Of a stretch of DNA of 64,000 bases, positions 43,386-52,305 are shown one piece after another. Source of the stretch: Candidatus Enterococcus leclercqii (GTDB taxonomy: Bacteria; Bacillota; Bacilli; Lactobacillales; Enterococcaceae); contig NZ_MAEH01000009.1 of assembly GCF_009933135.1 (NCBI RefSeq), positions 62,001-126,000 of the forward strand, written 5' to 3'. Under the pieces are notes generated by a model. That model worked only from the letters and a program-made list of their open reading frames with translations. It did no database searches and was not told where the DNA came from. Numbering within the stretch: position 1 is the first letter of the stretch; every line of letters begins with the position of its first letter. The translations under genes were made by a program, and so were the position numbers.

Positions 43386-44712
43386 TCAAATCGTCTCCTC
43401 TCAGCTGGGCTGCTTTATTTGAAGCCATCACAAAAGGTAAGAATAAAAAGACATCTAAAACAATCAGTAAAATCGTCAGAACTCCCGCCATCAGGTTCCC
43501 ACCGGTGGCGATTATAGATTGAATCACTGGCGGTGTGATCCATGGTGCAGCTGCCACGGTTTTGCCCACCAGTCCGACACTTGTTGCAAAATAAGCAATG
43601 ATTAAATTGATAGAAGGAATGATGGCACAAGGAATCATAAAGATCGGGTTCATCACTACTGGCAGCCCAAACATCACGGGTTCAGTAATGTTAAACAAAC
43701 AGGTCGTCAGCCCCATTTTTGCAATCTGTCGTTGGTCACGGCGGCGCGACACCCACAAAATGGCAATGACCAACGGCAAGATACAGCCCCCGCCACCGAT
43801 CAAACCAAAAGCATTAGCAAAAGGTTCGGTGATGATGTTGGGAATCGCTTGGTGATTTTGGAAAGCCGTCATATTTTCTTCAATGGATTGCAGCATTGGT
43901 GCTTGCTTGATTGGTGCCAAAATGCTGGAACCATGCATCCCGAAAACCCACAGAAAATCTGAGAAAAATTGGATAAACAGCATCCCCGGTACCGACAAGA
44001 CAAAACCTTTCAACGGTGTTTGAATCGCCAAATTGATCAAATCCGGTACATTCAGTCCGGTAGTTTTGTTCAATACAAAGACGAAAATCCCAAATACTAA
44101 AATTACCAACACTTCTGGTACCAACGAGTTAAAAGAAGTCGCAACAGCCGGCGGCACTCCGTCAGGCATTTTGATCTTCAATTTTTTAAACTTCGCTAAA
44201 CGGACAAACAGCTCTGTACTCAACAAGGCACAGATCATTGCAGTTGCCAGACCCGAACTGGAAGTCAAGGCTTGCGGAAAAACACCACTAACTTCTGCCA
44301 ACGTACCGTCTGCCAAAGTCACAGAGGTGTTTGCCGGCATCAAAATAAACATGGTCGCCAAACTTAAGACACCGGCATGAACTGCATTGAACGCCGGGTC
44401 ATCAATGGCTTTTGACTTGATGTAGTGATTAGCCAAATTGACACCAATGTTGTAGCAGACGATGATCGCCAAGATACTCATTGTTCCGTTGTTGACAATT
44501 ACTGCTAATTCTGACAAAAAGCTCAAGTCAACGATTTTTTGAACAGCCGCGTTGGAAAAAATTAAAGCATTCAATAAGACCATAAATGATGCCGCCATTA
44601 CCAGAGGCATCGTGATGATAAAGGCATCACGGATTGCCAGCAGATGTCGTTGATTGTTGATTTTTGACACAATTGGCAATAATTTCTCAGACAGTTTGTC
44701 TACGAATTTCAT
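43378..44712 (-). CDS. PTS sugar transporter EIIC, lactose/cellobiose family
   Basis: Permease domain of 444 residues with about ten membrane helices. NQRHLLAIRDAFIITMPLVMAASFMVL at the N-terminus and CLFNITEPVMFGLPVVMNPIF near 325 are the same family motifs as in the permease at 23535-24830, and the two proteins are clearly related. The start at 44712 follows GAGGAGC; the upstream ATG at 44733 lies within the operator region. No EIIA/EIIB is encoded nearby. It is the first gene of an operon with GH3 and is controlled by a cre site and two LacI-type operators. Confidence 0.93.
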   Translation of the reverse strand: MKFVDKLSEKLLPIVSKINNQRHLLAIRDAFIITMPLVMAASFMVLLNALIFSNAAVQKIVDLSFLSELAVIVNNGTMSILAIIVCYNIGVNLANHYIKSKAIDDPAFNAVHAGVLSLATMFILMPANTSVTLADGTLAEVSGVFPQALTSSSGLATAMICALLSTELFVRLAKFKKLKIKMPDGVPPAVATSFNSLVPEVLVILVFGIFVFVLNKTTGLNVPDLINLAIQTPLKGFVLSVPGMLFIQFFSDFLWVFGMHGSSILAPIKQAPMLQSIEENMTAFQNHQAIPNIITEPFANAFGLIGGGGCILPLVIAILWVSRRRDQRQIAKMGLTTCLFNITEPVMFGLPVVMNPIFMIPCAIIPSINLIIAYFATSVGLVGKTVAAAPWITPPVIQSIIATGGNLMAGVLTILLIVLDVFLFLPFVMASNKAAQLRGDDLIG

Positions 44713-44739
44713 AGTATTGCTCCTCATTTCCATATTTTT

Positions 44740-44815
44740 TGAACCGGTTCAAAAGGATAATAGCAAACGATTTCAAGAAATGCAATAGTTTTTGCGATAT
44801 TTTTGAACCGGTTCA
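44740..44815 (-). promoter_or_regulatory. Promoter with cre and two LacI-type operators
   Basis: Minus-strand TTGCAT (44780-44785) and TATTAT (44757-44762) are 17 bases apart. Identical palindromes TGAACCGGTTCA lie at 44740-44751, at the start of transcription, and at 44804-44815, upstream of the -35 box; their centres are 64 bases apart, about six helical turns. A cre-like site (44762-44775, 11 of 12 fixed positions) fills the spacer. Confidence 0.85.
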
Positions 44816-44896
44816 TTTGTTTCTTTAATTGTTTTCATTTGGATGTGGGTGAAGGAGTCTTTTTTATCTGCAAATAGCGTAGTACCCCTTAAATTG

Positions 44897-45117
44897 ACGA
44901 TGGCCCTCTCCCAAAAGGAAGAAGGCCATCTAACTACTCAATATTCTTATTTTTTAAGTTGGATCAGACTATTACTGAAACTTCAAGTATTTCTCATTTA
45001 AACAGCGTGTTCCCATAACCTCTAACACGCCCTTGCAGCCCTTAAGCTGCGCCAGTTGGATCAAATTTCATAAAAAGTGACTTCGACATTTCTGTGAATA
45101 ATAATATCTTTCGCGTA
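44897..45117 (-). ncRNA. Candidate promoter-driven structured RNA between xylB and the PTS operon
   Basis: A strong promoter (45124-45152) points into a 220-base region with several helices on the minus strand: GCAGC/GCTGC, GCGTGTT/AACACGC, and a final 14-pair stem counting G-U pairs (44899-44930, GATGGCC/GGCCATC outer part) that lacks a good T run. GATCCAACT occurs twice, 98 bases apart. Two tiny reading frames exist (MKFDPTGAA and MGTRCLNEKYLKFQ) without good ribosome sites. It could be a small RNA, an RNA encoding a peptide, or a dispersed repeat of the genome. Confidence 0.4.
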
Positions 45118-45123
45118 TCAACT

Positions 45124-45152
45124 ATTATAGCACATTCGCGGCTTTTTCGCAA
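45124..45152 (-). promoter_or_regulatory. Strong promoter in the xylB-PTS intergenic region
   Basis: Minus-strand TTGCGA (45147-45152) and a perfect TATAAT (45124-45129) with a 17-base spacer. The nearest coding gene in this direction (44712) has its own promoter, so this one serves the intergenic region. Confidence 0.65.
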
Positions 45153-45241
45153 AATACCACAAAAACTAATGAGTTGTTCATTTCGACAAAGCGAGCATTG
45201 CTTTCAAATTGTAATCGATAACTGACGGTTTTAGTCTTTAC

Positions 45242-46738
45242 TCAGCGAAATTCCGCCAGCTCATGGCAGAGTTCTTTCGTTGCGGGATAGACTTTTCGAT
45301 AGCTGCGGTACAATTTTGCATACTTCGCCACATTTTCCGATTTCGGCACGGCACCTTTTTGGTAAGACACAAATACCTCACTGGCGCTTTGAAGATCAGA
45401 AAACCAGCCCAGTCCCACGGCTGCCAACATAGCAGCTCCCAAACCAGGCCCTTGTTCGGCTGTCAGTGTAACAATTTCCGCATCAAAAATATCCGCCTGA
45501 ATCTGCAACCAATCAGGATTTTTCGCACCGCCGCCTACCGAGACGATCTTCTTGAAACGCTTTTGCGCCACGTCTTCCATCAACACCTGTGAGTCCTTCA
45601 GGGAAAAAGTGATTCCCTCCAAGACAGCCCGTGCAAAATGAGTCAGCGTATGCGTCGTATCCATGCCGATAAAGCTGCCTCGGATTTGGCTGTCCACGTG
45701 AGGTGTCCGTTCCCCCACGATATAAGGGGTAAACAGCAATCCGCCAGAACCTGCCGCAATTTCTCCGACACCGGTCAGCAGTTCGGAAAAATCTTGCGTT
45801 GGTGCAAAAGTATCTTTGAACCAACTGAGGCTGTGGCCGGCTGCTAAGGTCACGCCCATTGCATAGTACTTACCGGCTGCGGCGTGGTTGAAAAGATGAA
45901 GTTTGCCGCCATATTCGTTATCTGCCGCGTTTTCCAATGACAAAAAGACCCCGGAAGTCCCAATGCTGGCCATACCCACGCTGTCATCTAAAATTCCGGC
46001 ACCCACTGCTCCACAGGCATTGTCTGCAGCACCGGCAAAAATTTTCACTGGGCCAACAAAGCCAAACGCCTCTGCCAGTTCTTTTCGTATTTCCCCGATT
46101 TCGCCGGTAGAATCAATCAATTCCGGCAGGTATGTCGCAGGAATTGCAAATTCATCCAATACCGGCTGGGCCCATTGACCAGCTGCTATATCCAACATCA
46201 GGGTTCCTGCCGCATCGGAATAATCCATGTGTTTAGTGCCTGTGAGCCAAAATCCCAGATAGTCCTTAGGTAATAAGATTTTTTTTACCTGTTGCCAGAT
46301 TTCTGGTTCTTCTTCCTGAACCCATAAAATTTTTGGCAGTGTGAAGCCTTCCAAAGCGATATTTTTCGTCACTTGCAGCAGTTCATCGCCAAAACGCGAC
46401 ATAATTTCACGACATTGGCTGGTGGTTCGAACATCGTTCCACAAGATTGCCGGACGCAAGACATCGTCTCTTTCATCCAGCAAAACCAGACTATGCATCT
46501 GACCGGAGATACTGATTCCGGCTAGTTTTGTAGTGAAATCTGCCACCTGTTCTTTCAGCTGAGCAAAAACTCCTTCACAAGCTGTCAGCCATTCCTGCGG
46601 ATTCTGCTCAGAAAAACCCGGCGCCGGATGCAGCAATGGGTAATCACTGCTAGCCTGCCCAATTACTTCACCGGCTTTATTCATGAGCAGCCCTTTCAGC
46701 GAACTGGTGCCCAGATCAATTCCCAATACATAACTCAT
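45242..46738 (-). CDS. xylB: Xylulokinase
   Basis: FGGY-family kinase of 498 residues that phosphorylates D-xylulose to xylulose-5-phosphate for the pentose phosphate or phosphoketolase route. Key motifs are GIDLGTSSLKGLL (residues 5-17), the substrate-site ISGQMHSLVLLD and RPAILWNDVRT, and the ATP-site GGGAKNPDWLQIQAD near 405. The start at 46738 follows ATGGAGG; an upstream reading to 46837 runs into the intercistronic hairpin. It is second in the operon after xylA, 120 bases away. Confidence 0.96.
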   Translation of the reverse strand: MSYVLGIDLGTSSLKGLLMNKAGEVIGQASSDYPLLHPAPGFSEQNPQEWLTACEGVFAQLKEQVADFTTKLAGISISGQMHSLVLLDERDDVLRPAILWNDVRTTSQCREIMSRFGDELLQVTKNIALEGFTLPKILWVQEEEPEIWQQVKKILLPKDYLGFWLTGTKHMDYSDAAGTLMLDIAAGQWAQPVLDEFAIPATYLPELIDSTGEIGEIRKELAEAFGFVGPVKIFAGAADNACGAVGAGILDDSVGMASIGTSGVFLSLENAADNEYGGKLHLFNHAAAGKYYAMGVTLAAGHSLSWFKDTFAPTQDFSELLTGVGEIAAGSGGLLFTPYIVGERTPHVDSQIRGSFIGMDTTHTLTHFARAVLEGITFSLKDSQVLMEDVAQKRFKKIVSVGGGAKNPDWLQIQADIFDAEIVTLTAEQGPGLGAAMLAAVGLGWFSDLQSASEVFVSYQKGAVPKSENVAKYAKLYRSYRKVYPATKELCHELAEFR

Positions 46739-46805
46739 CTTTTTTCCTCCATTGTGATTAGCAGCAATCAGGCTGCGCTGGCTTTCTTTGCTGCTGATAA
46801 ATTTA

Positions 46806-46834
46806 CAAAAGCCGGCGCAACTAAGCACCGGCTT
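46806..46834 (-). terminator. Hairpin between xylA and xylB
   Basis: Stem AAGCCGG/CCGGCTT around a 12-base loop, then TTTTG on the minus strand. A partial terminator or processing site would lower xylB expression relative to xylA. Confidence 0.6.
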
Positions 46835-46858
46835 CACTTGTATGCTTGACTTAAACGT

Positions 46859-48169
46859 TTACACCAAGTAATCGTTTAGACGAGATTTCACCATTTCCAG
46901 ATGACTAGATTCCAATTTGACATCATCATGCTGCAGAGCATAGTCTGTCAATGTTTCTAAATCTTCTTTGTCGGCAACAATTTTGGCGCCGATTCCTTCT
47001 TGATAGGTAGCGTAACGTTTTTCCTTCAACTCATCGAAGAACCGATCTTCTTTCAGAGCCGCAGCAGCTTTCAATCCCCGAGCAAAGGTGTCCATTCCGG
47101 CGATATGAGCCAGCAGCAGATCGTCCATTTCAAAAGAAGAACGACGAACTTTTGAATCAAAGTTGATCCCGCCTGGAGCGATGCCGCCGTTTTCCAAGAT
47201 TTCGTACATCGCCAATGTTGTGTCATAGATATTTGTTGGAAATTCATCTGTATCCCAGCCCAAAAGCGTATCCCCTTGGTTAGCGTCAATGGAACCCAGA
47301 GCATCGTAGCAACGAGCAACGTTCAATTCGTGTTCAAATGTATGACCAGCCAAAGTCGCATGGTTGGCTTCCAAGTTCAATTTGAAGTCGCCTTCTAAAC
47401 CGTATTTTTGAATGAACGCCATTGTAGTTGCTGCATCGAAATCGTATTGATGCTTAGAAGGCTCTTTTGGTTTAGGCTCAATGAGGAATTGTGGTTTGTG
47501 ACCAATCTTTTCACCATAGGCAATCGCCATTTTGAAGAGGCGAGCGATGTTGTCTTGTTCGAATTTCATATCCGTATTCAACAGAGACTCATAGCCTTCA
47601 CGACCGCCCCAGAAAACATAGTTTTGACCGCCGAGTTTTTTAGAGATATCCAATCCTTTTTTGACTTGAGCGGCTGCATAGGCAAAAACTTCCGCGTTAT
47701 TAGAGGAAGCCGCCCCATTGTTGAAACGTGGATCAGAGAACATGTTGGCAGTATTCCACAACAATTTGATGCCAGTTTCATCCATCTTTTCTTTAATCAG
47801 ATCTGTGATTTCATCGATATTGGCAAAAAACTCCTCCAACGAATCCCCTTCTGGCGCGATATCAATGTCGTGGAAACAGAAGTATTCAACACCTAGTTTG
47901 GTCAGAATTTCAAAGAAAGCTTCCACCCGATTTTTCGCAGTTGCCATTGGCGTCTCCGCTTCCCAAGTACGGATGTTGGTCGGGTTGCCGAAAGGATCGG
48001 AGCCGTCTTGTGTCATGGTATGCCAGTAAGCTACTGCAAAGCGCAGATGCTCCTTCATAGATTTGCCCATTACGATTTCGTCAGCATTGTAATGGCGGAA
48101 GGCAAATGGATTGGCTGTCAGCTTGCCTTCGTATTGAATCTTGTCAACATTTGGAAAATAAGTGGTCAT
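46859..48169 (-). CDS. xylA: Xylose isomerase
   Basis: Metal-dependent isomerase of 436 residues, class II length, converting D-xylose to D-xylulose. The N-terminus [16 protein letters not shown] is typical; the active-site His is in [12 protein letters not shown] near 101, metal ligands include Glu in [17 protein letters not shown] near 231, and [17 protein letters not shown] near 268 and WDTDEFPTN near 305. The start follows AAGGAGG. It leads a XylR-regulated operon. No xylose transporter or xylosidase is adjacent, so xylose may enter by another route or come from GH3 action. Confidence 0.97.
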   Translation of the reverse strand: MTTYFPNVDKIQYEGKLTANPFAFRHYNADEIVMGKSMKEHLRFAVAYWHTMTQDGSDPFGNPTNIRTWEAETPMATAKNRVEAFFEILTKLGVEYFCFHDIDIAPEGDSLEEFFANIDEITDLIKEKMDETGIKLLWNTANMFSDPRFNNGAASSNNAEVFAYAAAQVKKGLDISKKLGGQNYVFWGGREGYESLLNTDMKFEQDNIARLFKMAIAYGEKIGHKPQFLIEPKPKEPSKHQYDFDAATTMAFIQKYGLEGDFKLNLEANHATLAGHTFEHELNVARCYDALGSIDANQGDTLLGWDTDEFPTNIYDTTLAMYEILENGGIAPGGINFDSKVRRSSFEMDDLLLAHIAGMDTFARGLKAAAALKEDRFFDELKEKRYATYQEGIGAKIVADKEDLETLTDYALQHDDVKLESSHLEMVKSRLNDYLV

Positions 48170-48231
48170 GGTGGATCCTCCTTGTTTTAAAAAGCGCCTT
48201 TTTTCTTGCGCAAATTTTGATTGCTTTTGGA

Positions 48232-48300
48232 TAGTTTGTACGATAAACTAACTTACAAGACAATCTTACGAAGAATATCGGCGAATGTCAAGCGGTTTCA
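48232..48300 (-). promoter_or_regulatory. xylA promoter with XylR operator and cre
   Basis: Minus-strand TTGACA (48286-48291) and TAAGAT (48263-48268), 17 bases apart. A palindrome TAGTTT-N7-AAACTA (48232-48250), close to the known XylR operator form, lies about 10-30 bases into the transcript. A cre-like site (48287-48300, ten of twelve fixed positions) overlaps the -35 box. Confidence 0.85.
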
Positions 48301-48404
48301 AAAAAATATTTTTTCTAACAACAACAGTCGATTTGGCGGCGAAACTCTTTCTTTTCGGGTAGAATAAAGCTGCTTGACTATTGTCAAAAAAGGAGTTGGA
48401 TCTT

Positions 48405-49559
48405 GTGATCTCTACTAAATACACAATTCGTGAACATAATGAAGCACGTATTCTGCAAGAAATTATTACCAAGAAACAAATTTCTCGTGCGGATCTGGCA
48501 AATCGTGTCGGCCTGAATAAAGCTTCAGTTTCTGCCATTACTAAGCAGTTGCTGGATGATGGACTGATTACGGAAACCGGAATCGGAGACGCCTCTCAAG
48601 CTGGCGGGCGCAAACCGATTCTTTTGACCTTTGCTCCTCATTGCGGGGTGGTAATTGCTGTCGATCTGGGAGCAAACTATGCAGAAGGTATTCTCAGCTA
48701 TCCGGACGGCGAGGTCATCGCCACAGTGGAAAGAAAACGCCAGAAGGTAACCAGCGAAAATGCGGTCCCTTTGATTTTAGCTATCGTTGCTGAAGTGAAA
48801 GAACACCTGCCCCAGACTCGCCATGGCATCGTGGGTATGACAGTGGCCGTCCATGGTTTGGTTCATGAGCAGCAGATTGGCTTTGCACCTTATTACGATT
48901 TGACGCGGCTGCCTCTTGCACCCCTGCTGGAAGAGCAGTTAGGCTTTCCAGTGATTTTACAAAATGAAGCCAATTTAGCCGCCTTAGGAGAATACACCTA
49001 TGCTTCAGCCTCGGATAACCTAATCAGTATCAGCGTCCACAGCGGTGTCGGTGCCGGCGTCGTAGTCAATGGTCAGCTAGATACCGGTGCCCATGGTCAG
49101 ATTGGAGAAATTGGACACACGATTCTTTATCCTAGCGGAACCCCTTGTCCCTGCGGCAATCATGGCTGCTTGGAACAATATGTCTCCAATACAGTAATCT
49201 ATCGGGAAGCCACGGCTTTAGTCGCTGGCGAGATCAACAATTCAGAGCAACTAGCCGCAGCTTGGCAGCAACACCCCGAACTTCTCGCCTCTTTATTAAA
49301 GGAAAAAGCTCGTTTACTGGCTATCGGGATCAATAATTTGGTGATGCTGCAAGATCCAGAGTTGGTGGTAATTAACAGCTCTGTGTACCGCAAATTGCCT
49401 TGGTTGATAGCTGAGGTCCAACAAGGAATCAACAGCCGGTTTGCCGAGCAAGTAAAAATCCGCAATACTCGACTGGCAGAGCAGGCCGTCTTGATTGGCG
49501 GCATTGCCAGTACCGCCCGCCAGTTTCTGAAAGTCAGCGATCTACAGTTTGGCAATTAG
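48405..49559 (+). CDS. xylR: Xylose repressor, ROK family
   Basis: Repressor of 384 residues. An N-terminal helix-turn-helix (ISRADLANRVGLNKASVSAITKQLL) precedes the ROK sugar-binding domain with the ATP-like loop AVDLGANYAEG, the zinc motif CPCGNHGCLEQY near 250, and GVGAGVVVNGQL. It should bind the operator in the xylA promoter and release on xylose. The start is taken as GTG 48405, since AAGGAG lies nine bases before it; a TTG at 48381 is upstream of that site. It is divergent from xylA. A TTGAC/GTCAA palindrome lies just before its ribosome site. Confidence 0.93.
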   Translation: MISTKYTIREHNEARILQEIITKKQISRADLANRVGLNKASVSAITKQLLDDGLITETGIGDASQAGGRKPILLTFAPHCGVVIAVDLGANYAEGILSYPDGEVIATVERKRQKVTSENAVPLILAIVAEVKEHLPQTRHGIVGMTVAVHGLVHEQQIGFAPYYDLTRLPLAPLLEEQLGFPVILQNEANLAALGEYTYASASDNLISISVHSGVGAGVVVNGQLDTGAHGQIGEIGHTILYPSGTPCPCGNHGCLEQYVSNTVIYREATALVAGEINNSEQLAAAWQQHPELLASLLKEKARLLAIGINNLVMLQDPELVVINSSVYRKLPWLIAEVQQGINSRFAEQVKIRNTRLAEQAVLIGGIASTARQFLKVSDLQFGN

Positions 49560-49591
49560 ACGCGACATTTGTCCTTTTGCTTTTATATCAC

Positions 49592-49640
49592 AAAAAAATA
49601 GGAGGATCCCCCGAGCAAATCGGTGGGTTCCTCCTGTTTT
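49592..49640. terminator. Bidirectional terminator between xylR and the ABC operon
   Basis: Stem AGGAGGATCCCCCGA with a near-complement ending TCCTCCT, flanked by seven A residues on one side and TTTT on the other, serving the converging xylR and solute-binding protein genes. Confidence 0.85.
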
Positions 49641-49708
49641 ATTGTCTCCGTGATGCAGCCAGATAATGAATATCTGCTTTTTGTTGAACGTGGTTGTGCT
49701 TAGTAAGC

Positions 49709-51337
49709 TTATTCAGCTGAAGCCCAGCGATCATAAGCACCTTGGTAAACTTTCACGTAGTCGTCCAAGCCCATGCCCTTCAATGTTTTCACGTAGTCAT
49801 CATATTTATCCAAGCTTTCAACGCCAGTGATGAATTTCGCTTCCATTTGTTCAACATAAGTTAAGATATCTGTAGAGTTTTCAGCAATCTTATCTACTTC
49901 ATCTTTAGTCATATAAACGATTGGGAATGGTACTTCAGTATAAGGCATTACTTTTTCATCTTTTTCTTTTGATTGGAATTCGTTCCAAACGCTGATTGTT
50001 GGATCGTCTGCATTGGCGCGAACTGGATCATCTGTGTTATCAACGGAAATCCCTGGTGTTACTAAGCCGTAGTCCATACCGACTTTCCCGCGGTCTTCTT
50101 CCATTTTTTGTTTGTCTTCGCCTTTGTAGACGCGGACTTTTTCGCCTTCAGAGTTTTCAGCATATTCCCACCATGCGCCTTCAGGACCTTGGCTCATAAG
50201 GGCATTGCCTTCTTCAGTGTACAAGTAGTCTGCCCAACGCATTGCAGCTTCTGGAGAGGCACACTTGTTAGTGATGGCAAATACACCAGTGGTAACACGT
50301 GGATGTCCTGGTGCCAAAGGTGTTTCTTGAACATCAGATGTCAATTGCATGAACATTGGATCAGTCAAAGCATCTTCAGGGTTTTTACCAGTTGACATGT
50401 AGGAAGCATAAGCGCCGAACAAGCCGACTTTATTTGTTTCTGTGTTCCCTTGATATTGGTCAGAAGATTGAGAGAAGACTTCCTTATCCAAGAGACCTTC
50501 TTCGTAACATTTGTGCAGGAATTCCAGGTATTCTTTGTAGTTGTCAGATGCAGCTGCAAAGCGTACTTTACCGTCAACTTCTTCAATTCCTTGAGACTTC
50601 ATACCAAATGCCGGCATCAACCAAGTACGGATAATCAATAATTTATTCCCATCAGACAATGGAATTTCGTCTTGCTTGCCGTTGCCGTTTGGATCTTCAT
50701 TTTTGAAACGAACTAACAAATCATATAGTTCATCGGTTGTTTTAGGCAATTCCTTCACGCCCAATTTTTCCATCCAGTCGCCGTTATACCAAAGTGGTGA
50801 GATGTACAGCGGGCTTGACGTTTCTTCTGGGTACAGACGAGGCAGTGAGTAGATATGTCCATCTGGTGCAGTGATTGATTTTCTGAATTCTGGGTGTTCG
50901 TCTAAAATAGCTTTCAGATTTGGTGCGTATTCGTCAATCAGATCTTCTAAGGCAATCAGACGGCCTTGTGAACCGTAGTCTGCTTGTTGTGAGTTACTCA
51001 ATTTGCTACCGGCACCAAAAATCACATCTGGCAATTCATCGGAAGCAAAAGCCAAGTTTAATTTGGTTTGGAAATCACTATCAGGAGGTGTGATGTAGTC
51101 AAAATCAATGTTGGTCAATTCTTCCAATGCTTTAGCAGAAGCCAAATCATCCCATTCGGTTTTACCGAGACCTGGTGCCATCATGGTCATTTTGATGGTG
51201 TCTTTGACAATCGGCATGCCAGTCTTTTCAACTTTGACATCAGATTTGGTGTCTGCTTTGCCAGTATCGCCGCCACAAGCAGTCAGTAAGGATGTTGCCA
51301 ACAAAAGTGATGCAATCGCTACATATTTCTTTTTCAT
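49709..51337 (-). CDS. ABC transporter solute-binding lipoprotein for oligosaccharides
   Basis: Extracellular lipoprotein of 542 residues. The signal peptide ends in the lipobox LLTAC with Cys21 as the lipid-modified residue. It resembles LipO/YtcQ-type large binding proteins: a periplasmic-binding fold with the DEIPLSDGNKLLIIRTWLMPAFGM block and YADYLYTEEGNALMSQGPEGAWW near 360. It captures oligosaccharides for the two permeases encoded upstream. The start follows AGAGGG-type sequence. No ATPase gene is nearby; such systems usually share an MsmX-type ATPase. Substrate is suggested by neighbours (lyase, GH88, GH29, GH20), not by sequence. Confidence 0.93.
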   Translation of the reverse strand: MKKKYVAIASLLLATSLLTACGGDTGKADTKSDVKVEKTGMPIVKDTIKMTMMAPGLGKTEWDDLASAKALEELTNIDFDYITPPDSDFQTKLNLAFASDELPDVIFGAGSKLSNSQQADYGSQGRLIALEDLIDEYAPNLKAILDEHPEFRKSITAPDGHIYSLPRLYPEETSSPLYISPLWYNGDWMEKLGVKELPKTTDELYDLLVRFKNEDPNGNGKQDEIPLSDGNKLLIIRTWLMPAFGMKSQGIEEVDGKVRFAAASDNYKEYLEFLHKCYEEGLLDKEVFSQSSDQYQGNTETNKVGLFGAYASYMSTGKNPEDALTDPMFMQLTSDVQETPLAPGHPRVTTGVFAITNKCASPEAAMRWADYLYTEEGNALMSQGPEGAWWEYAENSEGEKVRVYKGEDKQKMEEDRGKVGMDYGLVTPGISVDNTDDPVRANADDPTISVWNEFQSKEKDEKVMPYTEVPFPIVYMTKDEVDKIAENSTDILTYVEQMEAKFITGVESLDKYDDYVKTLKGMGLDDYVKVYQGAYDRWASAE

Positions 51338-51377
51338 TCTTTTCCCTCTCTCTTTCGTGTAATAAATATTTTCTTGA

Positions 51378-52286
51378 TCAGCCCTTCAAAGAACCAACCA
51401 TAACGCCTTTAACAAAGTAACGCTGTAAGAATGGATATACGATGATGATCGGCAAGGTGGACACGATCATGACACCATATTTGATAACAGCTGCCAACTG
51501 CTGTTTGCTGTAGGCAACTTCTGCTGCCGCGGCACTCATTTCCGTGCCACCTTTTGCCATATCGGAATTGACCAAGATTTCCCGCAAAACCAATTGCAAT
51601 GGATACATGGATTTATCAGTAAAGTAGATCAATGCACTGAAGTAGCTATTCCAGTGACCGACACCGCAGAACAGACCCATAACGGCAATAATCGGCATCG
51701 ACAATGGCAAGATGATTTTAAAGAACATTTGAATATCGGTACATCCATCAATAAGGGCGGCTTCTTCCATTTCCCGTGGAATCGTACTTTGGAAGAATGT
51801 CCGTGTGATGGCGATGTTATAGACAGAAACAGCACCTGGAATTGTAATCGCCCAAACAGTATCAATCATACCCAGGTTTTTGATTAACAAGTAGCTGGGA
51901 ATCAATCCGCCACCGATAAACATTGGTACCATCAAGAATTTCATAAACACGTTGCGACCAAAAAATTCTGGACGCCCCATCGCATACGCACAAGGCAACG
52001 TGAAAGCCAAATTGATGAAGGTTCCTAAAGCTGTATAGAAGATTGTATTGCGGTAACCCTGCCAAATCGTATCATATCCCAGGATTGTCTTGTAGCCTTC
52101 CCAAGTAACATCTTTTGGCAACAGCCACATCTCACCGGAGTTTACGGCAGTCGGACTGGAAATTGATGCGCTGATCACATAGATCAACGGATATAAAACC
52201 AAGATCAGAGCCAATGCGACAAAAAGGTAGACAAAGCCCATAAAGATCCGATCGGTTTTTGATGGTTTGATTGTTTTTACGTTCAT
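51378..52286 (-). CDS. ABC transporter permease, YtcP-like
   Basis: Membrane subunit of about 302 residues with six predicted helices. The EAA loop, which contacts the ATPase, is EEAALIDGCTDIQMFFKIILPLS near 205. ENGE-like ISSPTAVNSGEMWLLPKDVTWEGY is typical of the LplC/YtcP branch of oligosaccharide importers. The start at 52286 follows AAAGGAGA at a rather long distance of about 11 bases; a longer reading to 52355 overlaps the previous gene. It is second of three genes. Confidence 0.92.
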   Translation of the reverse strand: MNVKTIKPSKTDRIFMGFVYLFVALALILVLYPLIYVISASISSPTAVNSGEMWLLPKDVTWEGYKTILGYDTIWQGYRNTIFYTALGTFINLAFTLPCAYAMGRPEFFGRNVFMKFLMVPMFIGGGLIPSYLLIKNLGMIDTVWAITIPGAVSVYNIAITRTFFQSTIPREMEEAALIDGCTDIQMFFKIILPLSMPIIAVMGLFCGVGHWNSYFSALIYFTDKSMYPLQLVLREILVNSDMAKGGTEMSAAAAEVAYSKQQLAAVIKYGVMIVSTLPIIIVYPFLQRYFVKGVMVGSLKG

Positions 52287-52305
52287 TTTCGGTTCGTCTC
52301 CTTTC

